Positions 21,974 to 34,500 of a stretch of DNA of 64,000 nt are shown here, one piece after another (position 1 is the first letter of the stretch; every line of letters starts with the position of its first letter). Below the pieces are notes generated by a model that was not told where the DNA came from, did not search any database, and worked only from the letters and a program-made list of their open reading frames with translations. The DNA comes from Adiantum capillus-veneris (Eukaryota; Streptophyta; Polypodiopsida; Polypodiales; Pteridaceae), in contig CM043950.1 of NCBI GenBank assembly GCA_014529385.2, forward strand, positions 68,628,935 through 68,692,934, written 5' to 3'. Position numbers and translations under genes: made by a program.

Positions 21974-23587
21974 CCTACCCAAGAAAGGGGGAAAGTCTTC
22001 ATTCACATCAGTCTATTGAATTATTTCCCTCTTACCCTTCTTTCCCTAACCTCTCAATCACCAATCTTAGGGAATGTATATATAAAGCCTTATACTCATA
22101 GAAAAGAAAAAAAATTAAAGAGCAAGAGCAATTAGCAAACAAGTATGCACAATAAAAGTCAAAACATTGACCCAGACCTACACATTCACATCCGGTACAC
22201 TAAAACAGAAACCTAAGTCATCAAACATCTTTGATCCTCATCACTTGAGTGATGGAGGGTAGGTAGGATTAGTACGATAGGAGTGTTTCTATTTTAGAGT
22301 TTAATGGTTAGCAAAGTTCTTTCTTCCCACTAATGTGCCTCCTTTGTGTTTCCTAGTGTGTACATGAACGTGTTGCAGTTGTTAGGATTTGAACCTTCAT
22401 GGAATCTTTATCTCAACTCACTCTTCAAATCAAGCGCGATAATCAACACAAACAAGTGTTTCTTATCCATCAGCATTGCCCCTTATCTTTTTTGCATCCA
22501 TGCTTGTCTGCTTTAATTGTGATTGGTAGCATAATATTCAACAAATTTTCTTAGTATCAAACATTGAATTCAATGTAATTTTTTGTCATAATCACTTGTC
22601 TCGATTTAAAAATCAAGCAGTCCAACTAAGCTAGTTTGACCAAGCTAGGCGTCAGAGATTTTCTCTTAATAGAATGGGGAATGCCTTCCTAATAATCAAT
22701 GGTTACTTAGGTTCTTAATCCAATTAAGGCAACATTGTGTGAAATGTACTAGGGCTTTCTAGTGGGCTTAGTCCTTATTGACCTTCAGCTTAAGTATTAA
22801 AAAGGGAGTTTACTAATGTGATGAGCCTGGGGAGGGTAACAGTGTTATATGACCCCCCGAAGTTACAAAATTAAAATGCTAAAAACGAACAAACAAAAAA
22901 TCAAAGTGCCAGAATGAAAAATCTTAAGCTGGAAGAGCAATCTCAAATTGATTTGGTACTTCACTCACATGTATCGCTTATGGTACTAGATCCCTAGAGG
23001 TTCCCAATGTGGGCGCTTTTCCTTGAAAAGCAAAAAACCCAAGGCATACAAAATAAGCACACACATCAAAATTGAATCAATGTGAAAAGACTTTGGGGGG
23101 TCAAAGAAAAGTAAATAAGTCAGGCGATGATTACATGAGAATTCGTTTTATTGTAGCTTAACTACAAGGTCTTCTAGGTATAGCCTTTGATCAGCCTTCA
23201 ATCATGAAATACTTGGCTCTCGCGATTAACAACTTAATTGACCAGAGAAAATTGAGAAGCTTACCCATGGTATTAATAGTCGATCTTTAGTGCCTTTTGA
23301 CCGTTAAATTAGCAACCCCATACTTGTTTAATTTTTTATCTTTACAATTGTTTATGCGTTTGATTATATTGCAATTTAATGTTTATTGTTGACAAATGGT
23401 TTATAATTTTGTTACCAATCAAATTGTCTGTTTACAATTGCATATGCTTTTTAATTGTATATGAGAATGCAATTACTGTGCCAATGTTGTTTGATTTTGC
23501 AGTGAAGACTAAGTACACTCATCTCAAAGGCTCTTCCACCTCGATGAACGAGCTTCAACTCGATAGCTTCTGAGGATGGAATCTACA
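21974..23587 (+). other. Family A 3' non-coding internal region
   Basis: About 1.6 kb without coding capacity, reverse-complementary to 25900-27290 of the other family A copy. The shared GATGGAGGGTAGGTA segment, for example, lies at 22252. Conservation as non-coding DNA suggests a structural or packaging role or simply a shared ancestor. No RT or integrase is hidden here in any frame I could read. Confidence 0.65.
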
Positions 23588-23602
23588 TTAGGAAGGGGGG
23601 CA
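23588..23602 (+). other. Polypurine tract of family A
   Basis: TTAGGAAGGGGGGCA immediately precedes the 3' LTR and matches those at 2500-2515 and, on the other strand, 25900-25912. Confidence 0.7.
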
Positions 23603-23903
23603 TGTTAACCCTCACGCACATTCCTATCACCTACGATAGACACCGTATTATTTATTTGGTAGAGTCAGGTACCGGGCTTGTCGGTCCAATAGGAAAAGGG
23701 TAGAGTGATTGCCGATCAGAGGTGCACTCTAACTAGAACATTCAAGGCCTAGTTGGCTAAGCATGGGCGCCCAAGTGTGAATGGGCGAGCTCATATAAAA
23801 GTCGCCTAAACCTAATAATCACTCATTCTTTCATTTGTGCAATTGTAGAGTGCTCTTGCTTCATCTCCATCTTCATCTTCTTCATTTCCTTGTGTGTGTG
23901 TGT

Positions 23904-23978
<75 letters not shown>

Positions 23979-24221
23979 TGTGTGATCAAGCATCGTGACG
24001 ACGGCACGGTGGCAGCGAAGCGGTTGAGCGCGGCGCAGCGATGGCTCCTTCTTCTTCACGGCGAGGAATCCTCCACGAAGGCGAGCATAGGGCGGTGAGT
24101 GACACACCCTTTCTCCCTTGAGCTTTCTAGATTAGTTTAGTTGTGTGCTTGGAGCCATTTGTGGCTCCCACACACTGTATCGGCAAGTCCCTTGCATTGA
24201 CACGTGCGACAGACACGCACA
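23603..24221 (+). repeat. Family A 3' LTR
   Basis: It starts TGTTAACCCTCACG and ends ACGCACA, and aligns with 25313-25899 in reverse complement. It has a TATA-like ATATAAAA at 23793-23800. A long (GT)n tract is followed by (GA)n at 23892-23978, much longer than in the other LTR copies. Confidence 0.82.
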
Positions 24222-24454
24222 GGCGGTCCTCAGACAATCTGGATATGCTTGCAATCGCGTCGTGAGGATTTGAACTTGAACAAATACAGCAAGAAGCGAT
24301 AAGAGCTCCTCCCACAGTTGGAAGTGCTCGCTATCACGTCGCTTGGGCAGGCTAGGTGAAATATCATGAAAGAGCATGTATGGGTTGATGACGAAAATGC
24401 AACATAAGATTAAAGAAGAGATGCGGAGGATGCTAAGTATGCAACGACGCGAAC

Positions 24455-24682
24455 TGTTACCATATACATGTGGTAGTGATGTGTGTGAACACACTAGGAC
24501 TGCCGGGGCATTTTTTTCCCTCTTTAGGAGGTTTTTTCCCCCGTGCATTGTATATACGCCCATCACTCTAGGACTATCTATCTTTCCATTGCACACTAAG
24601 TAACACACTCTCTATTGTGTGCCCTGAACTTCCTTCATCTTCTCCAAGCTGTGTATGTTTCTCTGCAACCCTAATTCCAGCA
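24455..24682 (+). repeat. Old Copia 5' LTR
   Basis: 228 bases. It aligns with 35583-35809 and, in reverse complement, with the young Copia LTRs. Confidence 0.9.
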
Positions 24683-24684
24683 AT

Positions 24685-24696
24685 TGGTATCAAAGC
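24685..24696 (+). promoter_or_regulatory. Copia primer binding site (initiator-Met tRNA type)
   Basis: TGGTATCAAAGC two bases after the LTR is the classic plant Copia site TGGTATCAGAGC with one change. Confidence 0.8.
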
Positions 24697-25043
24697 AGGT
24701 TACATCCTCTCGGGCTTAGTCGCCAGCTGCTCCACCATATGCCTACTCACTTTCTCCGGTTACAGTGAGGTTTGGCGAGCATTCGCAGGTCGACAAATAT
24801 TTCGAGTAAGCTCTAGAGCTTAGTCTGCTCAGATTTCTGATTTGAGCTCATTTCGGCCTCCGTTTCCACTACAGGCAGGTCTGCATAGGCAATTTTGTCA
24901 TTTTGTGCAAAATTTTTGTCAGTGCCGTTTTTTGCATAACATGTGCCTTACAATCTTCTATGGTTTGTGCTATATAGCACGTGTTGTTCCCACTCCGTTT
25001 CTCCTATTTTCAGGCAGTTTTCACATTAGGTCCAGCATTTACC

Positions 25044-25312
25044 ATGGCAGACAACAACACAGATGTCTTCAAGATGTTTGCTGTTGAGGACAGGTTGGAT
25101 GGGGACAATTATCCTATGTGGGATTATATGATGCAACATGTTCTTGTGTCAAAGGGCGTCTGGAATATTGTGCAGGGCATTGATGTACGTCCTGGTTCTA
25201 AGGATGTAGGCGATGTTGAGGATATTGTAGGTCTTGCTGCAAGGATTGTTGCTATTAGAGTTGTTTTGCCTACGAGACAGAACAAGCTCGTTGGGATGTA
25301 AAGGATGCGTAG
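25044..25312 (+). pseudogene. Old Copia Gag, 5' part
   Basis: It begins MADNNTDVFKMFAVEDRLDG, matching the young Copia Gag start. The frame is broken near 25280 by an indel and is interrupted at 25312 by the Gypsy insertion, with its CGTAG duplication. Confidence 0.85.
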
Positions 25313-25899
25313 TGTGCACTCCTTGCCGCACTGTCGAAGCAAGGGACTTGCCGATACACCGTGTGCGAGCCACAAATGGCTCCAAGCACACAACAAGCCT
25401 AAACTAGCAAGCTCAAGAGAGCAAAGGGTGTGTCACTCACCGCTCTACGCTCGCCTTCGTGGTGGATTTCTCGCCGCGATGAAGAAGAAGCTGCAGTCGT
25501 GCCGCGCTCAACCGCTTCGCCGCCGTCGTGCCTTCGTAATGCTCGATTGCACACACACTCTCCCTCTCTCTCACACACACATACACACACACACACAAGG
25601 AGGTGAAGAAGAAGAAGATGGAGATGGAGATGGAGCAAGAGCACTCTTCTATTGCACAAATGAGAGAATGAGTGAATTTTAGGTTTAGTTGACTTTTTTA
25701 TGAGCTCACCCCATTCACACTTGGGCGCCCATGCTTAGCCAACTAATCCCTTGAATGTCCCAGTTAGAGTGCGCCTCTCATCGGCGATCACTCTTACCCT
25801 TTTCCTATTGGTCCGACAAGCCCAGTACCTGACTCTACCAAATACATAATACACGTCCGTCGTAGGTGATGGGGTGTCCGTGAGCCGTGAGGGTTAACA
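25313..25899 (-). repeat. Family A 3' LTR (minus-strand copy)
   Basis: 587 bases. It differs from its partner 30992-31582 by roughly ten substitutions plus microsatellite length, nearly all in the left half. That implies a fairly recent insertion. Confidence 0.92.
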
Positions 25900-27273
25900 T
25901 GCCCCCCTTCCTGATATAGATTCCGTCCTCGGAAGCTATTGAGTTGAAGCTCGTTCGTCGAGGTGGAAGAGGATTTGAGATGAATGTCCTTAGCCTTCTT
26001 CAGTCACTGCAAAATCAAACAACATTGGCACAGTAATTGCATTCTCATAAGTGATTAAAAAGCATATGCAGTTTTAGATAAACAAATTGATTGGCAAAAG
26101 AATTTCAAACAATTTGTCAGCAATGAACATTAAATTGCAATGTAATCAAATGCATAAACAGATGTAAAGGTAAAAAATTAAACAAGTCTGGGGTCGCTAA
26201 TTTGACGGTCGAAAGGCACTAGAGATCGAATATTAATACCATGGGTAAGTTTCTTAATTTTCTATGGTCAATTAAGTTGTTTAATCGCGAGAGCCAAGTA
26301 TTCATGTTCGAGGGCTGACTAGAGGCTATATCTAGAAGACCTTGTAGTTAAGCTACCATAAAAGGAATTTCTCATGAAATCATCGCCTGACTGATTACTT
26401 TTTCTTTGACCCCCCAAATTCTTTTCACAGTGATTCAATTTTGATGTGTGTGCTTATTTTGTATACCTTGGGTTTTTTGCTTTTCAAGAAAAAGCGCCCA
26501 TACTGGGAACCTCTAGGGCTCTAGTACCATAGGCGATACATGTGAGTGAAGTACCCAATCAAGCTGAGATTTCTCTTCCAGCTTAAGATTTTACAATGTG
26601 GCACTTTGATTTTTTGTTTGTTCATTTTCATCATTTTAATTTTGTAACTTTGGGGGGTCATATAACACTAATACACCTCCCTAGGCTCATCACACTAGTA
26701 AACTCCCTTTATAATACTTAAGCTAAAGGTCAATAGGGTCAAGCCCACTAGAAAGCCCTAGTACATTTCACACAATGCTGCTTAGATCGGATTAAGAACC
26801 TAAGTAACCATTGATTATTAGGAAGGCATTCCCCATGGTATTAAGAGAAGATCTCTCTAACACCTAACTTGGTCAAACTAGCTTAGTCGAACTTGCTTGA
26901 TTTTTAAACATAGACAAGTGATTATGAAAAAAAATTACATTGAATTAAATGTTTAGTACTAAGAAAATGCACTGAATATTATGTTACAAAAAACAATCAA
27001 AGCAGACAAACATAGATGCAAAAAGATAAGGGGCAATGCTAATGGATAAGAAACACCTGTTTGTGTTGATGGTCGCGCTTAATCTGAAGTGTGAACGAGA
27101 GAAAGATTCCATGAAGGTCCAAATCCTAACCACAGCAACACGTTCCTGTACACACGATGAAACACAAACAATACCTCTAGGAGGCACATCAGTGGGAAAA
27201 GAGAACTTTGCTAATCACTCAACTCTAAAACAGAAACACTCCTATCGTACTAATCTTACCTACCCTCCATCAC
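25900..27273 (-). other. Family A 3' non-coding region and polypurine tract
   Basis: Reverse-complementary to 22230-23602. It ends at 25900-25912 with the polypurine tract next to the 3' LTR. No coding potential was seen. Confidence 0.7.
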
Positions 27274-30225
27274 TCAAGTGATGAGGATCAAAGGTGTTTC
27301 ATAAATTTGCATTAGTGCAGCATTCTTTTGCATTCTAATGGGGCACTCGGCTACTCGATGTGGTCCACCACATTCATAGCACTGAAGAGGTGGTCTCCTG
27401 GCAAAACTATTAATGTTTTGGCCTCTTACTGCTAGCGCAGTAGCTTGATATACCGGTTTGATTTGTCCCCAATGGTCTTCCATATAGTACATGGGACACT
27501 CCTCAAGCATGTCGACTCCATAGGTGATACTAGAGTCTATGTCCTCTTCGCAATCTACATAAGTACTAGATGACTCGCAACCTATTTGGTTCATAGGTGT
27601 AACTCTTGGATGACGGGGTTGCGGTCCTAGCACTGGAGGTGGAAACGGTGTGGTTTGGACCACATTTTGGGTTCTAGGGACCATGTGCTGTAATGGCAAC
27701 TGTTGCTCCATGGGTGGGGTAGGCATCAATGCAGGAACTCGAGGTGAGTCTGCCCAAGCTATAGGCGGTCTATTTTCCATGATGCGTTTAAGCATTAGGC
27801 AATCCTTCGCTTGATGGCCATACCTACCACACGCGTTACAAGTCCCGTTAAACTTTACTCTGAAAGTAGGGCATTCACTCGTAGTATGTGGACCCAAGCA
27901 AATTCAGCACCATTGTTGCTCCCTTCTTGGATACATATGAGTGTTTTGTGGAGCACGATTACCCCTAAGGCTTTCTTGGATGGCCTTGGTGAGATCTGCC
28001 AAAGTCATCTCAGATATCGTTTGCTCTTTCACGATTGGCTTTATCTTCATTGGCTCATGCCCTGACGCTTGCGAGCCACTAGACTTCGGCTCGGCGGACA
28101 CTCTTTCTCCTGCAATCATTAAATTATCCTCCAATTGGATTGCATTCATGGTGACTGCTTCCCAAGTAGTGATACCCCTAATGACTAGGCCATTATAGAT
28201 ACTTTCATGTCGTAGTCCCCTAATGAATCTATCGAGCAATTGGTTGTTGTTGAATCGCTTGTTTGGATTGCATCGAGAATTCAAATTCTTTAGGCGACTA
28301 ATGAAGTCTCTCACGGATTCACCTTCTTCTCGTTGGGCTTTCTGGAGCTGAGAGGCTACACCCCAAAGTACTCCCTCTCGTATGTATTCTTTTAAGAACA
28401 GTCTCCTAAGAGTAGAGTAGATCGTTTTCTCTTCTACTCTTAAGGTTCTATACCAATCTCCAGCCTTTCCGCTTAGGGTCAAACTCAAAGCCTTACACTT
28501 CTGTAGCTCATTGTGCTCCTCCAAGGAATCGCACACATGTTCAAAGACCTCCATATGCTTTCTAGCATCTCCGTCTCCACTGAATTTCTGTGTGAGCTTA
28601 GCTACTTGAACTGCCTTGCTCCTAGGCTCTCTATCAGGTGCACTACGCATGTTTTCCGCAATAGAGCGACCGATAGTTTGAGCAAATGCTGCCAAATCTC
28701 CTATTTGAGCAGGTATAATGGGTGTATGTGCTCCTGGAACCACATGTGAGATGGGAGTTGGCCTTGGCCTTGGCATACGCGCGGCTCTTGGGTCCCATAT
28801 TTCGTATGGTGGTGTACCAGACGGTGGTCCAAAGTTTACAGGCGTGGCCCTAGGCATAGGGGGTGCCTGATATGGCATGTTATTATTAAATGGCATGGCT
28901 CCACTTGTATAAGAGCTTGGATAATGCCATTGTGGATTGTAAGCTCTTGGAATAATTGGAGGTGTAGGAGCTACATGAGGCTGAGGTACGACAGGTGCAC
29001 ATGATTGATACATACATGTAGGTATAGTTGGGGGCACTGTGCTACTAGGCATCGGCGCAGTGTTAACAAATGAACTCCATGGTGTACTTCTTGTCATGCT
29101 CACCACTGGGATATGCATGGTAGTCGTAGTGTCATTAAGAGAAAGATGAGCTAGATCTGGGAAGGTAAAGCTGCCACTTGTGGGCTCAGATTGTACTGAG
29201 GCTCCTGGCGAAACAACATATGGAGGATCAATGGGGCTCACTGAGGGAGTCTCCATTTGTGATAGGGTTGGTTGGTTGGCCTTTCCCGTATCCAAGAATC
29301 TCAATAGGCTTGTTGAAGGCATGTTGATCCCTGTGTTCCGTCTTTCTAACTCGACAATCCTATGGAGGACATCACAGACTTTCTGTTGTTGCTTATCTAT
29401 GCTAGTAGCACCCGATGTGGATTGTAGAACATCTAACCAACCCACATGATAGGTGTGTCCTGTGTACCGATCAGTTAAAGCTTCTGCTTGTAGGTCATAC
29501 TCCCAATTTTCGTTTAGGAATATCCCATCTAGGCCTGGCGTGCTGGAGGTTTCCCTCGAAGTGGAAGCATTATTGCTCCCCATCGCTTTCCCCTCCATGA
29601 CTGCTACCTTGAGAGCACTCGGTTGCTCGGCTGGCATGATTGTTGTCATAGGAGCCTTTGCTTTCAGGGCTCAACTTTGTTCTAGCCTTCGTAGGTTCTC
29701 AATTTCCCTCTCCCTTGTTGCTTGCATATAGCGTTCGATCTCTTGTACTGCGGCAAGACTCCTACCATCGGGTAGTAAAACCTCAGAGGGAGATAGTCCT
29801 AAAGGATCAGGAGGTGCAGTGGATGGAACATTCACATGCACACTCTCAAGAAGCATAGGGTCTATTTTAGGCATGAATGACGAATTTACTTCCCCACTCC
29901 CTTCATTTATTTCATTACCCGCATGTTCGGAGCGAGTAGCTCTACTAAGGGTCTCTTTTAAGCGGCTAAACACGCTGGACCCGGGCCGTGGGCCCATGGC
30001 ATGCATGTCTTGACTTGAACTATCAGGGTTTGGTGTAGGATACCCCTCCATGACTTCGTAGTCAGAGGAAGAATCACTAGACGCGATATGAGGATCTTGG
30101 GTCGCGCTACCTTGAGTCCCAGCGGAAGGTCCAGAACCTAGGGTGGAGGAATAATGGGTGCCCGCGTAAATGGAGGCACTACCAATATGCCCGTGCTCTA
30201 ACACTCGTCTAGAGCGTAGGTTCAT
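27274..30225 (-). pseudogene. Family A Gag, giant form, with two TGA stops
   Basis: One minus-strand frame of about 980 codons, interrupted only by TGA at 29671-29673 and at 27904-27906. The N-terminal 550 residues are Pro/Ser/Thr-rich without known domains. A retrotransposon Gag domain follows: QKFSGDGDARKHMEVFEHVC, LSGKAGDWYRTL, then VRDFISRLKNLNSRCN. The C-terminus has three knuckles: CICLGPHTTSEC-like (the second TGA lies between its first two Cys), CNACGRYGHQAKDC and CYECGGPHRVAEC. This is much longer than a usual plant Gypsy Gag of 300-500 residues. The sequence runs into non-coding DNA at the deletion junction near 27290. Confidence 0.82.
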
Positions 30226-30969
30226 ATGACTTGGATCCCCTAGAAGTGTCAGTGAGTGCCCGTGAAGGCTGCTAACCTAGTATTTTTGGGTGTTTTGCAA
30301 CCCAAGTCTTTTCTTAAATTTTTTTATTTTTTTATTTTTTGGTCCTTTTTTTTATGACCCAGCTATAGAATAGAACGTATGATAGCTCAAAACGAGCGTC
30401 TCGGTCAGAGAGATGTGCCGTGCTTTACAGCCCTCCGTTTGGTCACTTTATGCCCTCGGAATCCCTAAATTAGAAAGTCTACGGGTGCAAGTGGGAAGAG
30501 AAGGGAGGAGAGTGGACGACTTGCCCCACATGCTCTCATTCCCTCTTGAGGGGGTAGGGTATATATATAAGAGTGAGTCTAATATATATCATTAAGACTG
30601 AGGACTGAGGCCTAGGCCTGGGCTTGGGCTTGGGCAAATGATCCCGATCCTGATCAAAATTTTAGTGCAGCCCCCCAGTCACTCACGCTTAAACAGTCAC
30701 TAACACTGTACTACAGTAGCTAACATTGAACAGATCTACAGAACTAACATTGAACCTTACAGAACTAACATTCCATAGCTAATACCTTAATTCTAACAGT
30801 ACATTGCAAAAAAATTGTAACTCCCTCTTTACAGAAAACAAAAAAGACAATACAGTGTAACAAAAATCTTCTCCACACAACCACACACCTTCCTTCTTCA
30901 CAAATCCTTCAATTGAAATTGCATCACATGAAAGCGTAAAGTGCTTAACCGAGCTTAGTGTAGGGCATT
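30226..30969 (-). other. Family A 5' leader
   Basis: About 740 non-coding bases between primer site and Gag, containing T-rich and A-rich runs. It probably holds packaging signals, by analogy with other LTR elements. Confidence 0.45.
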
Positions 30970-30987
30970 TCCCCGGCAACGACGCCA
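30970..30987 (-). promoter_or_regulatory. Family A primer binding site
   Basis: The minus strand reads TGGCGTCGTTGCCGGGGA, four bases inside the 5' LTR. It is one base from the TGGCGCCGTTGCCGGGGA form common in plant Gypsy elements. Confidence 0.75.
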
Positions 30988-30991
30988 AAAA

Positions 30992-31582
30992 TGTGCGCTC
31001 CTTCCCGCACTGTCGAAGCAAGGGACTTGCCGATACACCGTGTGCGAGCCACAAATGGCTCCAAGCACACAACAAGCCTAAACTAGCAAGCTCAAGAGAG
31101 CAAAGGGTGTGTCACTCATCGCTCTACGCTTGCCTTCGTGGTGGATTCCTCGCCACGATGAAGAAGAAGCTGCAAGCGTGCCGCGCTCAACCGCTTCGCT
31201 GCCGTCGTGCCTTCGTAATGCTCGATCGCACACACACACTCTCCCTCTCTCACACACACACATACACACACACACACACAAGGAGGTGAAGAAGAAGAAG
31301 ATGGAGATGGAGATGGAGCAAGAGCACTCTTCTATTGCACAAATGAGAGAATGAGTGAATTTTAGGTTTAGTTGACTTTTATATGAGCTCACCCCATTCA
31401 CACTTGGGCGCCCATGCTTAGCCAACTAATCCCTTGAATGTCCCAGTTAGAGTGCGCCTCTCATCGGCGATCACTCTTACCCTTTTCCTATTGGTCCGAC
31501 AAGCCCAGTACCTGACTCTACCAAATACATAATACACGTCCGTCGTAGGTGATGGGGTGTCCGTGAGCCGTGAGGGTTAACA
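30992..31582 (-). repeat. Family A 5' LTR (minus-strand copy)
   Basis: 591 bases. It has the same ends as 25313-25899 and is flanked on the right by CGTAG. Confidence 0.92.
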
Positions 31583-34500
31583 CGTAGGCTCATGCATTGA
31601 TTGCGTCGTCTGTGAAGCGCACCATTGTTCCTCGCTTTGCTACGTAAAGAGTTGGAGTTGAAGATTATGCATGAGGAAGATGGTATGGACACTTTCCTTG
31701 CTAGTGTCAAGGATATCAATGAGCAACTTATTTCTGCAGGTGAAGTCATTTCAGACAATTCCCTTGTGCAGACTGTTCTTGATGCCTTACCAGATTCTTA
31801 CTAGACTTTTGCTAGTACTTGGAGACTTATGACCCAAGGAAATCCAGAAGTTGTCATGTTTGATGCATTATGCACATTGCTATTGCAAGAGTCACTTTCC
31901 AGAAAAAACAGGCCTAGACAGCGTGCAGTTGAACATGCTTTTATTGCTTCTCAAAGAAAGGGTGGTAACAGCAATGCAGCCACTTCTTATGGTTCTGCTG
32001 CGAGTGGCAAAATTTCTGTTCCTGATGCTTTTGTTGGCAGCACTTCGTCTGGCAATTTTGGTGATAAAAGCAAAAAGAAGATGCGTTGCCATTATTGTAA
32101 AGCTAATGATCACTTGATCAAGTCGTGTCCTAAGTTGAAGGCCAAAGAGGCTAAGAAGAAAGAGAGTGGTTCCACTGCAAATGTTGGTTCCACTACAAAT
32201 GCAGCGATTGTTGACTCTTCTGTGAAAGGAGGCTTTGTTGCTGATGTTGATGCAGAATGGGCTTTTAGTGCAGAGTGCACTTACAATCCTGTTGTCCATG
32301 ATGCATGCTTGTCAGTTGCTGCAGATTCACATGTGTGGTATTTCAACGGTGGTGCTACAAAGCACATTACCTCACATCGTGAATTGTTCACCCCTCTTGA
32401 GTCTGTCCCTCATGGGAATTCAATCACTTGTGCCAACAATGCCTCTTATCCGGTTCAGGGAATTGGAAAGATTGTGCTTCCTGCTGCTAATAGCAGTTCT
32501 TTCACACTTGTTGATGCACTTTATGTACCTAGGATCAAGAAGAATGTTTTGTCTATATCCGCACTTGCTAGACTTGGACTTGTAGTCAAATTTGTGGATG
32601 ACAGATGTACAGTTCATGATCTCAGTTCTGGTGATGAAATTGTTGCATTTGGCCTTTTGTGTCGTGGGTTGTATAAGCTCACTTTGTATGACAACTGTGG
32701 ACAAAATTTTGCAAATGTTGTTGCAGATTCAAGGGCTATTTCAGATGCAAAAGGCTTCGGCATACACGTTCTGGTCATCTGAATTTTGCGGGTTTGCTAC
32801 GTTTGCAGGTTGCTTCTTTCTCGCCTCTTGAAGCACCTGTCAAACATGTTTGTGAAGGTTGTATTTTGGGTAATATGCAGCGTTCTAAGTTTCCAAAGGA
32901 TGGTTCAGTTTGAGCCACATGCAAGTTGCAGCTTGTGCATAGTGATGTTTATGGGCCCATGCAAACTCCGTCCTTGGGCAATTACCTTTACTTCGTGACT
33001 TTCATTAATGATTACTCCAGGCATGCATGGGTATTTCCGCTTAAAGCGAAGTCCGAAGTTTTTATGTGCTTCAAACAATTTTTGGCTATGGCTGAAAATG
33101 TCTCGAAATGTACTATGGGCACCCTCCGTTCCGATCGAGGGGGGGAGTATATGTCTCATGAATTCAATGCATTTTTTCTTCGTCGTGGGATAAAACACCA
33201 ATGTACAGTGCCTTATACACCTCATCAAAATGGTGTTGCTGAGAGGAAAAACAGGTCACATATGGAAATGGCACGATGTATGGTCGAAAGTCAAGCTTTG
33301 CCGCATTCTTTTTGGCTTGAGGCCATCATGTGTGCCACTTATGTACTAAACAGGTGTCCTACGAAAGCGTTGGAGTCTATTACTCCATATGAAGCATGGC
33401 ATGATAGAAAGCCTTCTATTGAGCACATGCATGTTTTTGGTTGTTTGGCATATGCTTTGGTGCCACAAACACAGCGCAGAAAATTGGATGATAAGGCTGT
33501 CAAATGTATTTTTGTTGGTTATATTGCTCAAAGCAAAGGTTACAGGTTGTATCATCCGCAAACAAAATGTATTCTAGTTTCACGGGGTGTAGTGTTTGTG
33601 GAAGATTCTGTTCAACCCTTGCTATCATGTACTAGAGACAGTAATGTAAGCTCACAGGACATTTATGACACTTTGTTGCCTCTTTTCAGTGGTGGAAATA
33701 CGAATGTAAGTTCCAATGAGGCAAATATACAGCCTATGGGGGTTTTTGAAAATGTTACAGATCAGCCTATTAACTGATGCAGCTGTACATGATGTACTTG
33801 ATGAGGAAAGGGCTGAAAATGAGCAGGCTAGAGGTATGCCAAAATGGTTGGTGCACACTTTGCGTGACAGTAAATTGGATGCACCTTTGTCTAGAGCTAC
33901 TCGTTTACGCTCTCGCCATGCATCTTATGCATCAGATTGTTATGCTTTGGCTGTGTCTAGCTTACATGTTGTAGAGGAGCCTCTGTCTTTTGGTAAAGCA
34001 CAGAAGTCAGAAAATTGGATGGCTGCCATGCAATCAGAATATGATGCACTTATAGAAAATGACACATGATGTGATTTGCCTCCTAGCAAAAAGGCCATTG
34101 GTACAAAGTGGGTTTACAAGTTGAAACGCAAACCTGATGGTGAGATTGATCGCCATAAGGCTCAACTTGTTGCAAAGGGTTATGCACAACAAAAAGGCAT
34201 AGATTATGAAGAAACTTTTGCTCCCACTTTTCGTATGACTACTGTGCGTTTTCTATGTGCATTGGCAGGTCATTTTGGTCGGGATGTACATCAATCATAC
34301 ATTGTTACTGCTTTCTTGAATGGTGACATATTTGAGGAAGTTTATGTAATGCAGCCTCGCGGTTTTGTCAAGAAAGGACAAGAGGACAAAGTGTGCAAAT
34401 GTAACAAGGCTTTGTATGGGTGAAGCAATCTCCTCGTGCTTGGTATGAGAAAGCTGACACTCATTTGGTCAAACAAGGCTTTCGTAACAGTCCAACAAAA

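Larger units (their letters stand above)
11508..24221 (+). mobile_element. Gypsy family A, plus-strand copy, 5'-truncated and split
   Basis: The order is gag (11508-12641), acidic linker, protease (13218-13880), a further C-terminal domain (21204-21973), about 1.6 kb of non-coding DNA, polypurine tract and 3' LTR (23603-24221). Gypsy B at 14061-21199 interrupts it. Removing that insert with one GCGG copy joins the two reading-frame halves in phase. No reverse transcriptase, RNase H or integrase is found between the protease and the 3' LTR. No 5' LTR is seen, so the left end is truncated. The family is probably non-autonomous. Confidence 0.75.
25313..31582 (-). mobile_element. Gypsy family A, minus-strand copy, complete but deleted inside
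   Basis: LTRs at 25313-25899 and 30992-31582 share TG...CA ends. The perfect 5-base duplication CGTAG is at 25308-25312 and 31583-31587. From the 5' end, the minus strand has a primer site, a 740-base leader, a very large Gag, about 1.4 kb of non-coding DNA and a polypurine tract. There is no protease, RT or integrase. Relative to the copy at 11508-24221, the part between about 12420 and 22228 (without Gypsy B, about 2.7 kb) is missing. It was mobilised by proteins supplied from elsewhere. Confidence 0.9.

Noticed and set aside
32420-32704. Antisense frames opposite the Copia pol (also 40679-40963 and similar)
   Set aside because: They mirror the pol coding strand in both copies and show no independent domain.
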